Shown: positions 1 to 8,545 of the stretch, piece by piece | Layout of the letters: each line of letters starts with the position of its first letter | Numbering within the stretch: the first letter of the stretch is position 1 | NCBI RefSeq assembly: GCF_014648415.1 | Contig: NZ_BMRB01000002.1 | Span: forward strand, 1,075,260-1,139,259 | Reading direction: 5' to 3' | Length of the DNA: 64,000 bases | From: Actinokineospora fastidiosa | Lineage (GTDB): Bacteria; Actinomycetota; Actinomycetes; Mycobacteriales; Pseudonocardiaceae | Position numbers and translations under genes: made by a program | The notes under the pieces: generated by a model | Database searches by the model: none | What the model saw: only the letters and a program-made list of their open reading frames with translations | Told to the model about the DNA's origin: nothing

Positions 1-810
1 CGCACGCCCCTGATCGAGGTGGCTCGATCGGGCTTCCAGGACGGTGTCTGGCAGAGCGCGCCGCTGCCGGGGTGTCCGATCGATGCCGACGGGATCACCA
101 GTCTGGAGGCGGGAGCGCACCGGTTGACCGACTGGTGTCCGAGCACGATCCCACCGCTGCTGCAGACGCCGGCCTACGCGGCCGCGGTGCTCGGGGCGAG
201 TGGCGTCGATGACATCGAGAGTCACGTCGAGCATCGGCTTCGGCGGCAGGAGGTGCTGAAGACGACCGACTACACCGCTTTCATCCACGCCCCCGTGCTG
301 GATATGGCGGATGATGAGCAACTGGCGCACCTGCAAGCCGCCACCGAGCGGGGTGTCGGGGTGAGGCTCGTCCCGGCGCGGGTGCTGACGGTGGGGCATC
401 CGTGGTTGCTGATGGAGTTCCCCGACGACCCGCCCCTTGTCTATATCGGACTGCGAAAAGTGGGGATCTACCTGCACGAACCGGAAGCAGACGGCTACCC
501 GAAGCTGCGAGACAGGCTCGATCGCGTCGCGTGGTCCACCTTGGACACCCGGCGGCTGCTCGATCAGGCCAGGTCGACCAAACCGACGGCGGCGGCGCGG
601 CGGGCGATGGTGGCGCGGGAGTCCTCCGGGAGGCGGTCGACCTCGGCGGAGAGGCGGGACAGGCCGGTGGCGTCCAGGTGGGTCAGCACCGTGAAGATGT
701 CCGACGCCAGTGGCTCCTCCGCGGCGACGGCGGCGGTGACCACGGCGGGGACCTCGGTGTCGGGGACCATGGCGAAGATCTCCGCGAAGCGGGTGTCGTC
801 GTCGCTGTAG
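1..810 (+). CDS. DUF5753-type helix-turn-helix regulator, 5' truncated
   Basis: The frame is open from the first base, so the start and the N-terminal HTH lie outside the window. The visible part, from 'LIEVARSGFQ' through 'STIPPLLQTPAYAAAVL' to 'VGIYLHEPEADGYPKL', is the DUF5753 domain of actinobacterial XRE-family regulators (the Scr1-like antitoxin/regulator group, often beside a DUF397 gene). The family should end near 'RRLLDQAR', about position 573. Instead the frame runs on to a stop at 810, reading the antisense of the neighbouring minus-strand gene as Arg/Ser/Ala-rich sequence. The last ~75 codons are therefore probably not authentic, and the native stop may have been lost. No DUF397 partner is seen downstream. 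Confidence 0.75.
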   Translation, partial: RTPLIEVARSGFQDGVWQSAPLPGCPIDADGITSLEAGAHRLTDWCPSTIPPLLQTPAYAAAVLGASGVDDIESHVEHRLRRQEVLKTTDYTAFIHAPVLDMADDEQLAHLQAATERGVGVRLVPARVLTVGHPWLLMEFPDDPPLVYIGLRKVGIYLHEPEADGYPKLRDRLDRVAWSTLDTRRLLDQARSTKPTAAARRAMVARESSGRRSTSAERRDRPVASRWVSTVKMSDASGSSAATAAVTTAGTSVSGTMAKISAKRVSSSL

Positions 811-1328
811 ACGGCGGTGTGGAGCATGTCGGGGGCCGAGAGTTCGGTGACCAGCGCGCGGAGGGCGGGGGCGGGGAGGACGCCGATGAAGCGGCCCATG
901 GTGACGTAGTCGCCCCGGCGGATCAGTTCGACGGCGACCGCGCGCATGCGGTCGACCGGGAGGGTGGCGAGGATGGCGGCGACGCGGCGGGGGTCGAGTT
1001 CGGCGGCGACGTCGGCCAGGAAGGACGGGGACACCCGGGCGGCGAGGTCGACGGCCCGCTCGGGTTCGAGCACGCCCGCCACGCGCGCGCACAGCAGGGG
1101 GCCGAAGGCGCGTTGGGCGATCGCCGCGGTGATCGCGGCCGGGACCAGTCTGCTCGCGGCCGCGATGCGCTCGAAGACGGCGGCGTTGGCGTCGAAGAGG
1201 ACGTCGGTGGCGCGCTCGCGGAGTTCGCGGATGTCCTCGGCGGGCAGGTCGGCCAGGTAGGCGAAGCGCTCGGGCGGGTCGCCGAGGAGGCGGGCGAGCT
1301 TGACGATCTCCGCGCGGGCGCCGCTCAC
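564..1328 (-). CDS. Hypothetical all-helical protein (254 aa)
   Basis: Function not recognised. The GTG start at 1328 overlaps the stop of the upstream small gene by four bases (GTGA), so the two are translationally coupled. The product is almost entirely predicted helix: repeated units such as 'AVDLAARVSPSFLADVAAEL' and 'RRVAAILATLPVDRMRAVAV' resemble the helical repeat of the cytoplasmic MgtE N domain or a HEAT-like solenoid. No membrane segment or catalytic motif is visible. The stop at 564 falls where the convergent DUF5753 gene would be expected to end. A protein-interaction scaffold is a guess. Confidence 0.75.
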   Translation of the reverse strand: MSGARAEIVKLARLLGDPPERFAYLADLPAEDIRELRERATDVLFDANAAVFERIAAASRLVPAAITAAIAQRAFGPLLCARVAGVLEPERAVDLAARVSPSFLADVAAELDPRRVAAILATLPVDRMRAVAVELIRRGDYVTMGRFIGVLPAPALRALVTELSAPDMLHTAVYSDDDTRFAEIFAMVPDTEVPAVVTAAVAAEEPLASDIFTVLTHLDATGLSRLSAEVDRLPEDSRATIARRAAAVGLVDLA

Positions 1329-1528
1329 AGGCCGATCACCTTCCGGACCAGGGGGCGGATCAGCCGGGGCAGCTGTTCGAGCGACTCCTCGGTCGCCGCC
1401 ATCAGGTGCCTGGTCTGGCGCCGTCGGGCGTCGCGCAGGGCGGCGGCGAGGTCGTCGGCGGCCTCGGCGGGCAGGCCCGCGACGGAGTCGGGCAGCGGCG
1501 CCCGGAACTGCCTGCGGAGTTCGTCCAC
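1325..1528 (-). CDS. Small hypothetical protein (67 aa)
   Basis: Function unknown. The GTG at 1528 gives a start 'VDELRRQFRAPLPDSVAG'. An ATG at 1561 would add 11 residues (ARRGSAYSCR), but they look untranslated. The protein is charged, with a basic 'RDARRRQTRH' stretch and a hydrophobic end 'LPRLIRPLVRKVIGL'. It is the first gene of a two-gene operon, overlapping the helical-repeat gene by four bases. The 259 bases between this start and the TIR gene at 1788 hold the divergent promoters, in which I see no other gene or clear operator. Confidence 0.6.
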   Translation of the reverse strand: MDELRRQFRAPLPDSVAGLPAEAADDLAAALRDARRRQTRHLMAATEESLEQLPRLIRPLVRKVIGL

Positions 1529-1787
1529 CCGACAACTGTACGCAGAACCGCGCCGGGCCAAACGCGATGACGCACAGTGACCACCCGGGGATCGTCGGGT
1601 GATCCCGCGCCGAGGCGGCGAAGGTCACCTTGACCGCGTCCGCCCATGCCTGCGGCCTGCGACGTTGCGGACACCAACGGTCAAAACGGGAACAGACCAG
1701 GGCCTTTGGTCCCTGTTGATTACCTTCGCGTTTACATACCGTCCCGGGCACCTCGATATGTACGGCCAGTGAACGTGAGTCGACCGC

Positions 1788-3023
1788 ATGCACGTCTTCA
1801 TCAGCTATGCCCGACGGGACCAGTCGTCGATCAGCCAGTTGCGCGCGGACTTCGAGCGGTTGGGGCATCCCGTGTGGTTCGACCGGGACCTCGACGGCGG
1901 GCAGGCGTGGTGGGACCAGGTCCTGCGGCGCGTGCGCGACTGCCGCGCCCTCGTGTTCGCCCTCTCCCCCGACTCGCTGCGCTCGGCCGCCTGCCTGGCC
2001 GAACTGCGGTACGCGATCGCGCTGCGCAGGCCCGTGCTCGCCGTGCGGGTGCGCCCCGTCGACCGGGACGCGCTGCCGAAGGAGCTGCGCGACACCGAGG
2101 TCGTCGAGTACGTCGACCGCACGCCGGAGTCCGTGATCGCCCTGCTCAAGGCGTTCAACGCGCTGCCGATGGCCAAGCCGCTCTCCGGCAGGCTGCCCGC
2201 GCCGCCCGCCATCCCCACCAGCTACCTCACCGCCTACCTCGCGCGCATCGACGCCGATGACCTCTCCCCCGCCGAGCAGGACGAGCTGTTCGAGCAGCTC
2301 AGCTCGCGGCTGACGTCGGCGGAGTTCCCCGCGGTGTGGGACCTGCTGGTCCGGTTGCGCGGCCGGGCCGAGCTGACCCCGCTGGTCGCGGTGAAGATCG
2401 AGCGGCTGCTGGCCCCCGGCTGGCGGCCGGACCCGCGCGGGCGCTTCGACGCCCGGCACTGGGACGGGCAGGTGTGGACGACGCTGGTCCGCCAGGGCGA
2501 CCGCGAGTTCAACGACCGCAACTCGCCCCCGGCGTCGTCGGCGCACCTGCCGACCGCGCTGGAGGACACCGGCACCGACGAGCTGCCGCTGGCGCAGGGC
2601 AGGCACGCCGACCCCGAGCCCAAGCCGCGCCGGGGCCTGCCGCTGCTGGTGGCCGCGGGCGTGCTGGTGCTGGGCGGCGGGGCGACCGGCGGGGTCATCT
2701 GGGCGGGCTCCGGCCCGGACCAGGACGCCGCCACCAACGTCGCCCGCAACTTCGTCGACGCGGTCAACACCCGCGACGAGGCCGCCATGCAGCGGTTCGT
2801 GTGTGGACGCGACGCCACCGAGAACGCGCACCTGTACCGGGGCTTCCTCGAGACGGCGAACGTCACGCTGGAGAGCGTCGACGTGTCCGGCGCCGACCCG
2901 AGGTTCACGGTCCTGGCCGCGCGCACGTCCGGCAACTCGTCGGTGAAGCTGAACATCCCGCTCGCCGAGGAGGACGGCGAGTGGAAGGTGTGCGACATCA
3001 GCCGGGCCCTGTCGGGGCGCTGA
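1788..3023 (+). CDS. Membrane-anchored TIR domain protein (TIR-DUF2510-TM-exported domain), copy 1
   Basis: 411 aa. Residues 1-115 are a TIR domain: 'MHVFISYARRD', 'VWFDRDLDGG', 'WWDQVLRRVRDCRALVFALS', then 'SAACLAELRYA', where Glu72 sits at the position of the catalytic glutamate of NAD+-cleaving TIR proteins. A short helical stretch follows (about 143-205), then a DUF2510 motif ('PGWRPDP' ... 'HWDGQVWTT', about 208-232), a Pro/Asp-rich linker, one TM helix (about 283-306) and a ~105-residue domain presumably outside the membrane. That domain, with 'ARNFVDAVNTRDEAAM' and ending 'DGEWKVCD', looks like an NTF2/DUF4878 fold. A paralogue with the same layout lies at 3885. NADase activity and a sensing role are inferences. 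Confidence 0.85.
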   Translation: MHVFISYARRDQSSISQLRADFERLGHPVWFDRDLDGGQAWWDQVLRRVRDCRALVFALSPDSLRSAACLAELRYAIALRRPVLAVRVRPVDRDALPKELRDTEVVEYVDRTPESVIALLKAFNALPMAKPLSGRLPAPPAIPTSYLTAYLARIDADDLSPAEQDELFEQLSSRLTSAEFPAVWDLLVRLRGRAELTPLVAVKIERLLAPGWRPDPRGRFDARHWDGQVWTTLVRQGDREFNDRNSPPASSAHLPTALEDTGTDELPLAQGRHADPEPKPRRGLPLLVAAGVLVLGGGATGGVIWAGSGPDQDAATNVARNFVDAVNTRDEAAMQRFVCGRDATENAHLYRGFLETANVTLESVDVSGADPRFTVLAARTSGNSSVKLNIPLAEEDGEWKVCDISRALSGR

Positions 3024-3121
3024 CCGCTCGTCCGATCGGGCGGTTGTCGCCGCGACCGGTCTCCGGCACACTCCGCTGCGGTGGGCCGGAATTCCCGCCC
3101 ATTTCGGACTGGGGAGTCGGG

Positions 3122-3652
3122 ATGCGATTACCTGCCGGTTTATCCGCGCGCGTCATGACGGTCGCCGTCGCCGTGGCCGCCGCTGTCGGCGTCACCGTCC
3201 CGCCGAGCGCGGCCGCCGAGCCCGCGTCGCCGGGCGGCAGGTACTGCGCGTCCCTCGTCGGCCGCGCGCCGGAGGGGCCGGGCGCGGTCTCCCCCGTCAT
3301 CGACCGCGAGTGCTCGGACACCTCCCGCGCCGACGCCCGCGCCCGCCTGCGCGGGGCGCGCGTGGAGACGCAGGCCAGGGCGCTGCTCGTGACCTGGTAC
3401 ACCGCCATCGACTACGGCGGCTTCTCCGAGGACATCTACGGCGACTCCGGTCCGTGCGACCGCCGGGGGTACCGGCTGGACATCTGGCAGACGTACTGGC
3501 GGAACAACCTGAGTTCGGTGATCGGCACCGTCCAGTGCAACCGGTCCCTGTTCTCGAACAACGTCAGCGCCGACACTTTCTGGCTGCCGGTGCCCTATCT
3601 CGGCAAGTACAACGACAACGTTCACCAGATGCACGTGTACTACTACAGCTGA
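3122..3652 (+). CDS. Small secreted protein (176 aa)
   Basis: Exported by a clear Sec signal peptide: 'MRLPAGLSARVMTVAVAVAAAVGVTV' followed by an Ala-rich cleavage site near 'SAAAEP'. The mature part has four cysteines. A C-terminal module, with 'DRRGYRLDIWQTYWRNNLSS' followed by 'VQCNRSLF' and Tyr-rich strands, resembles the small beta-rich secreted proteins common in Streptomyces and relatives, where a 'SNNxxS...QC' core recurs. No enzymatic motif is seen. GGGGAG five bases before the ATG is the ribosome binding site. It lies between the two TIR paralogues on the same strand, which may or may not mean a shared role. Confidence 0.75.
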   Translation: MRLPAGLSARVMTVAVAVAAAVGVTVPPSAAAEPASPGGRYCASLVGRAPEGPGAVSPVIDRECSDTSRADARARLRGARVETQARALLVTWYTAIDYGGFSEDIYGDSGPCDRRGYRLDIWQTYWRNNLSSVIGTVQCNRSLFSNNVSADTFWLPVPYLGKYNDNVHQMHVYYYS

Positions 3653-3884
3653 ATGGCAGCCGACTTGCCGAGACCCATTTCACCGGGAAGCATGCTGACG
3701 CAGGGCCTATCCTGGGCCTGATGGACCGTGAGCGACAGCCGGGCGATCCCCACCGCTGGGCTCGCGGCGCCCGGCCCGGACGGTCGCCGGTCCCGCTGGC
3801 GGACGACCGGGTCGCCGCCTGCGGAGGGCAGCAGCCAGGGGGGCGGCCGAGCCGGGTGTTCGGTCGTTGATCGCGGAGTTGGTC

Positions 3885-5063
3885 ATGCACGTGTTCGTCT
3901 GCCACGCGGCCCCCGACCGGGACGCCGCCGCCCGATTGCGCGCCGACCTGGCGCAGATCGGCAGGCAGGTGGCGCTGGACAGAGGCGAGCCGAACGGTCC
4001 CCAGTGGTGGGACACGGTGCTGTCCCGCATCCGGCGGTGCGCGGTCTTCGTGTTCGTCGTCTCACCGGACTCGGTGCGCTCCCCCGGCTGCCTCGCCGAG
4101 CTGCGCTACGCCGCGGCGCTGGGCAAGCCGCTGGCCGCGGTGCGCCTGGGCGCCGCGAAGTTCCCCGCTGAGCTGGCCGACGCCGCGGTGATCGACGCGG
4201 GCGGGAGCACCGCCGAGCGCATCCCCCGCCTGCGCGCGACGATCGACGCCTTCCCCCCGCCGGGTTCGCTGCCGCAGCCGCTGCCGCCGGAGCCGCCCGT
4301 GCCGTACCTGGAGGTGTACCGGTCGCGGCTGGACCAGCCGGTGCTCGACCAGACCACGCAGCTGTCGATCATGACCGATCTGCGCTCGCGGCTGCTCGAC
4401 CCCAAGCAGCGGGCAGGCGCCTGGTCGCTGCTGGTGGGGCTGCGCAGGCGCCCGGACGTGGCGCCCCCGGTCGCCGCCACGCTGGAGAACATCCTGGCCC
4501 CGGGCTGGCAGCCGGACCCGGAGCGCCGGGTGGAGCGGCGCTACTGGGACGGCCAGGCCTGGACCACGCTGGTCCGCCACGACGGCCGCGAGTTCAACGA
4601 GCGCCGCACCCCGCCGCCGGAGACGACCTGGGAGGCCGACACCCCGGCGCCCGCCGCCCACCGCCGCGCGAGCGCCCCCCGCACGACACCGCGGCGCAAG
4701 ACGCGCTGGGTGCTGGTCGGGCTGGCCGTCGCGGTCACGGCCGCGGGCGGCGCGGTCGCGGCCCTGGTGCTGCCCGGGGTGACGGCCGCCGACGACGACC
4801 CGGTGAAGGCGGCCCGGACCTTCGTCGACGCCGTGAACACCGAGGACGTGGCCGACCTGCGCGCGGTGACCTGCGAACGCGTCCGCGGCCAGGCCGCCGA
4901 CGTGTTCGTCGACCTGGGCCCGCTCACCCTCGAACAGGTCAACGAGAGCACCGACCCGGTGACGTTCACCGTCGTGACCACCAACGTCGTCGGCGGCGAA
5001 CTCGAACAGCGCGTGTTCCCGCTGATCCGCGAGTCCGGCGAGTGGCGGGTCTGCGCGCCCTGA
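3885..5063 (+). CDS. Membrane-anchored TIR domain protein, copy 2
   Basis: 392 aa, a paralogue of the protein starting at 1788. The ATG at 3885 is chosen over an upstream in-frame TTG (3867) because it aligns with the paralogue's start ('MHVFVCHAAPD') and has GGAG six bases upstream. The TIR domain is residues 1-115, with 'WWDTVLSRIRRCAVFVFVVS' and 'SPGCLAELRYA' (Glu72 conserved). The DUF2510 motif is 'APGWQPDPE...RYWDGQAWTTLV' (about 205-230), the single TM about 275-296, and the exported C-terminus 'ARTFVDAVNTEDVADLRAV' ... 'SGEWRVC'. Both cytoplasmic halves and both exported domains are diverged, so these look like old duplicates rather than a recent copy. Confidence 0.85.
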   Translation: MHVFVCHAAPDRDAAARLRADLAQIGRQVALDRGEPNGPQWWDTVLSRIRRCAVFVFVVSPDSVRSPGCLAELRYAAALGKPLAAVRLGAAKFPAELADAAVIDAGGSTAERIPRLRATIDAFPPPGSLPQPLPPEPPVPYLEVYRSRLDQPVLDQTTQLSIMTDLRSRLLDPKQRAGAWSLLVGLRRRPDVAPPVAATLENILAPGWQPDPERRVERRYWDGQAWTTLVRHDGREFNERRTPPPETTWEADTPAPAAHRRASAPRTTPRRKTRWVLVGLAVAVTAAGGAVAALVLPGVTAADDDPVKAARTFVDAVNTEDVADLRAVTCERVRGQAADVFVDLGPLTLEQVNESTDPVTFTVVTTNVVGGELEQRVFPLIRESGEWRVCAP

Positions 5064-5078
5064 GCGCGCCCCGGCGGT

Positions 5079-7019
5079 TCAGCGCGAGCGCCGCGAGCGC
5101 AGGTAGTCGCCCACGACGGCCGGGCCGAGCCCGTCGAGGTCCGGGTTGACCACCCGGCCGCCGCCGCGGCGGGCGACGATGTCGACGAAGCGGGCCAGGC
5201 GCTCGTCGTCGCCGAGCTTGAAGACCGACAGGGACGCGCCGAGCCGGGCCAGCCGGTCCACCTCACCCAGGGTCTTCCGCAGCGTGCGCTGCGTGGTCGG
5301 GTAGTTGAACACCGCCTCGCCGTCGGGTTCCAGGTGGGCGGTGGGCTCGCCGTCGGTGACGACCAGCACCACGGGCTGCGCGTCGGGGTTCGCGCGCAGG
5401 TGCCTGCCCGCGAGCAGCAGGGCGTGGTGCAGGTTGGTGCCCTGCTCCCACACGCCCTCCAGCGCGGTCAGCGTGCCGATGTCGACGGTCGCCGCGTGCC
5501 TGCCGAAGGTGATCAGCTGCAGGTCGTCGCCGCGGAAACGGGTCCGCACCAGGTGGTGCAGGGCCAACGCCGTGCGCTTCATCGGGACCCAGCGGTTGTC
5601 CTGCACCATCGACCACGACGTGTCCACGCACAACGCCACCGCCGCGCGGGACCGCTGCTCGGTCTCCACGACCTCCACATCGGACACATCGATGCGCACC
5701 GGACGCCCGCGCACGACGGCGTTGCGGATCGTGCGCGGCACGTCCCACGGCTCGGTGTCGCCGAACCGCCACGGGCGGGAAGCGCCCGTCGGCTCGCCCG
5801 CCGCGCCCGCCCGTCGGGTGTCGCGCGCTCCTCTGCGGGAGCGCAGCGCACCGACCACATCGGACAGCGCGGTCTCGCCGAGCCTGCGCAGCGCCTTCGG
5901 CGAGAGCCGCAGCGACCCGTCCGCCGCGCGCTCCAGCAGGCCCTGCGCGCGCAGCTCGCGCTCCAGCTCGGCCAGCCGCCGGGCGTCGACGACCGCGTCA
6001 GCGCCCAGCTGGCGTTCCAGGGCCTCCAGGTCGATGTCCTCAAGGCGGGCGCCGGGGTAGCTCTGCGCGAGCTGTTCGGCCAGGGCGTCGATCTCGGCGA
6101 GGTCGGCCATGACCTGCGCGCCCTCGCCCATGCCCAGCGGGTCCTTGCCGCGGAAGCGGGCCGACGACGTCCAGTCCTCGCCCGGGCGCAGCGCGCGCAG
6201 GTTGGCGTCCAGGGTGGCGACCTGCTCGGCCATGCGCGGGTCGCCGAACGCGCCGGAGAGCAGGTCCTGCAGCTCAGCGCGCTGGCGGTCGCTCATCGAG
6301 TTCATCATCCGCTGCGCGGCGGCGGCGCGGGCGGCGAGGGCGTCGATCAGCTCCTCGACGGTGCGCGGGTTCTCCGGGAAGAACTCGCCGTGGCGGCGCA
6401 TGAACTCGGCGAAGCGGGCGTCGGTGTCGTCCCCGCGCAGGTGGGCCAGCAGCAGGTCGTTGAGGTCGGCCATCATCGCCCGGATGCGCTCGACGTCCTC
6501 GGGGCGGACCTCGCTCAGCGCCTGCTTCATGCCCTGGAAGCGCGACTCCATCAGCTCCTGGCCGATGCGGTCGCGGATGCGCTGGTAGTCGGCGCGCGCC
6601 TGCTCGGAGCGCCAGTCGTAGGTCGACAGCTCCTGCACGGCCGCGGCGGTGCCGGGCGGCAGCGCGTCCAGCCGCGCCTCCCGGAAGCGGGCGTCGTCGG
6701 AGGGGTCGGGGAACAGCTCGCGCCGCTCGGCCTCCATGGCGCGCTCCAGCAGCTCGCGGACCTCGCGCAGGGTGCCGTCGAGGTTGTTGCGGCGCTGGAT
6801 GCGCGCGCGGCGCTCCCACAGCCGCCTGGTCAGCTCGTCCAGGCCCGCGGTGTCGCCCGCGCCCCGGCGCAGCAGCTCCTCCAGCGCCGAGCGCGGCGAC
6901 GAGCCGTCCATGATGTCGCGCCCGAGCCGGTCCAGCGCGGCGCGCAGGTCGACCGGCGGGGCGAGCGGGTCGGGGCCGTCGTCGAAGGGCGCGTAGCGGT
7001 ACCGGTCGGGGACGGTCAC
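5079..7019 (-). CDS. VWA domain protein partnered with AAA+ ATPase
   Basis: 646 aa from a GTG that overlaps the stop of the AAA+ gene by four bases. The N-terminal two thirds are helical and highly charged. The C-terminal ~200 residues are a von Willebrand A domain with an intact MIDAS (DxSxS in 'CVDTSWSMVQDNRW', then 'TNLHHALLLAG' and 'VVTDGEPTAH'). Paired AAA+/VWA genes of this magnesium-chelatase-like (BchI/BchD, MoxR/VWA) type work as chaperone or remodelling machines; the substrate is unknown. The gene is convergent with the second TIR gene, with only 15 bases between the stops. Confidence 0.85.
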   Translation of the reverse strand: MTVPDRYRYAPFDDGPDPLAPPVDLRAALDRLGRDIMDGSSPRSALEELLRRGAGDTAGLDELTRRLWERRARIQRRNNLDGTLREVRELLERAMEAERRELFPDPSDDARFREARLDALPPGTAAAVQELSTYDWRSEQARADYQRIRDRIGQELMESRFQGMKQALSEVRPEDVERIRAMMADLNDLLLAHLRGDDTDARFAEFMRRHGEFFPENPRTVEELIDALAARAAAAQRMMNSMSDRQRAELQDLLSGAFGDPRMAEQVATLDANLRALRPGEDWTSSARFRGKDPLGMGEGAQVMADLAEIDALAEQLAQSYPGARLEDIDLEALERQLGADAVVDARRLAELERELRAQGLLERAADGSLRLSPKALRRLGETALSDVVGALRSRRGARDTRRAGAAGEPTGASRPWRFGDTEPWDVPRTIRNAVVRGRPVRIDVSDVEVVETEQRSRAAVALCVDTSWSMVQDNRWVPMKRTALALHHLVRTRFRGDDLQLITFGRHAATVDIGTLTALEGVWEQGTNLHHALLLAGRHLRANPDAQPVVLVVTDGEPTAHLEPDGEAVFNYPTTQRTLRKTLGEVDRLARLGASLSVFKLGDDERLARFVDIVARRGGGRVVNPDLDGLGPAVVGDYLRSRRSR

Positions 7020-8410
7020 GGCCCGTACACCGCCTCGGCGCCGTCCTCGGACTCCTTGGCGACCTTGCGCGTGAGGTACAGGTACTCCAGCGCCAGCTCC
7101 ACCGCGGCGGCGATGCGCCCGGCCGGGTCGGCCGGGGTGACGCCGACGCGGGCGGCGACCTCGTGCAGCACCGGCAGCTCGGGCAGCGCGGCCAGCACCT
7201 CGCTGGCCGGGACGCGCTCGCCGGTGGCGACGAGGTTGCCGTCGGCGACCGCGTCGGCCAGCGGGCGCAGGTCGAGCCCGGCGAGCCGGTCGCGGGCGGT
7301 CTCGGCGACCGCGCGGCGCAGCAGGTGGGTCAGGTGCTCGGTCTCCCTGCCCTCCTCGCCCGCCTCGAACTCCAGCTTGCCGCGCAGCACCGACGGCACG
7401 GCCTCCAGGTCGATCGGCCGGGCGACGGCGGGCTCCTCGCCGGTCAGCGCGGCCCTGCGCAGCGCGGCGGCGGCCACTGTCTCGGCCGCGGCGACGGCGA
7501 AGCGGGCCGAGACGCCGGAGCGCTGGTCCACGGCGCCGGACTCGCGCAGGCCGCGGACGAACCGGGCCAGCGCCTCCAGCAGCGGGTCGCCCACCTCGGC
7601 GACCAGCTCGGCCTCCTGCCGGACCAGGTCGACCTCGGCGGCCAGGCTGCGCGGGTAGTGCGTGCGCACCTCGGCGCCGAAGCGGTCCTTGAGCGGGGTG
7701 ATGATGCGGCCGCGGTTGGTGTAGTCCTCGGGGTTGGCCGTGGCCACGAGCAGCACGTCCAGCGGCAGCCGCAGGGTGTAGCCGCGGACCTGGATGTCGC
7801 GCTCCTCCATGACGTTGAGCAGCGCGACCTGGATGCGCTCGGCGAGGTCGGGCAGCTCGTTGATCGCCACGATGCCGCGGTGGGCGCGCGGGACCAGTCC
7901 GAAGTGGATGGTCTCGGGGTCGCCGAGCGTGCGGCCCTCGGCCACGCGCACCGGGTCGACGTCGCCGATGAGGTCGCCGACGGAGGTGTCCGGGGTGGCG
8001 AGCTTCTCGGTGTAGCGCTCGTCGCGGTGGCGCCACTCGACGGGCAGGTCGTCGCCGAGCTCGGCGGCGCGCGCCCGGGACGCGGGGGTGATCGGGTCGA
8101 GCGGGTGTTCGCCCAGCTCGGAGCCCGCGATGACCGGGGTCCACTCGTCGAGCAGGCCCACCAGGGTGCGCAGCAGGCGGGTCTTGCCCTGGCCGCGCTC
8201 GCCCAGCAGCACGACGTCGTGCCCGGCCAGCAGCGCCCGCTCCAGCTGCGGCAGCACCGTCTGGCCGAACCCGACGATGCCCGGCCACGGGTCGCGGCCC
8301 GCGCGCAGCGCGGCCAGCAGGTTGTCGCGGATCTCGGCCTTGACGGACTTGGGCTGGTGCCCGGTGGCGCGCAGTTCACCGACGGTGCGGGGCAGGGACT
8401 GGGTGTTCAC
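7016..8410 (-). CDS. MoxR/ChlI-like AAA+ ATPase
   Basis: 464 aa. Walker A is 'GERGQGKT', and the sensor region 'VLLVATANPEDYTNRGRIIT' followed by 'PLKDRFG' is typical of magnesium chelatase ChlI/MoxR ATPases; a helical lid fills the C-terminal half. It is the first gene of a two-gene operon with the VWA protein and presumably loads or remodels that partner. The GTG start has no spaced Shine-Dalgarno. A -10-like TAGCGT ends exactly seven bases upstream (8418-8423), as expected for a leaderless transcript. The protein is larger than a typical MoxR (~330 aa) owing to extra helical sequence in the lid. Confidence 0.85.
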   Translation of the reverse strand: MNTQSLPRTVGELRATGHQPKSVKAEIRDNLLAALRAGRDPWPGIVGFGQTVLPQLERALLAGHDVVLLGERGQGKTRLLRTLVGLLDEWTPVIAGSELGEHPLDPITPASRARAAELGDDLPVEWRHRDERYTEKLATPDTSVGDLIGDVDPVRVAEGRTLGDPETIHFGLVPRAHRGIVAINELPDLAERIQVALLNVMEERDIQVRGYTLRLPLDVLLVATANPEDYTNRGRIITPLKDRFGAEVRTHYPRSLAAEVDLVRQEAELVAEVGDPLLEALARFVRGLRESGAVDQRSGVSARFAVAAAETVAAAALRRAALTGEEPAVARPIDLEAVPSVLRGKLEFEAGEEGRETEHLTHLLRRAVAETARDRLAGLDLRPLADAVADGNLVATGERVPASEVLAALPELPVLHEVAARVGVTPADPAGRIAAAVELALEYLYLTRKVAKESEDGAEAVYGP

Positions 8411-8417
8411 CTCCCCG

Positions 8418-8423
8418 ACGCTA
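8418..8423 (-). promoter_or_regulatory. -10 element of a leaderless promoter for the AAA+ gene
   Basis: TAGCGT read on the minus strand, seven bases before the GTG at 8410. This spacing puts the transcription start at the start codon. Confidence 0.5.
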
Positions 8424-8532
8424 CGCAGATTCGGGCGCGCAGGCGACGTAAACCGAGGTCGAGGTGTCACTCCAGCCCCGTGGCCGGTGCCGCCCCCGGG
8501 CAGGGGCGACACCGGCACGGCGTGGTCTCCCG

Positions 8533-8538
8533 GATAAT
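8533..8538 (+). promoter_or_regulatory. -10 element of a leaderless promoter
   Basis: GATAAT followed by seven bases and the ATG at 8546. No ribosome binding site precedes the ATG, so translation is probably from a leaderless mRNA. Confidence 0.5.
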
Positions 8539-8545
8539 CGCGCCC

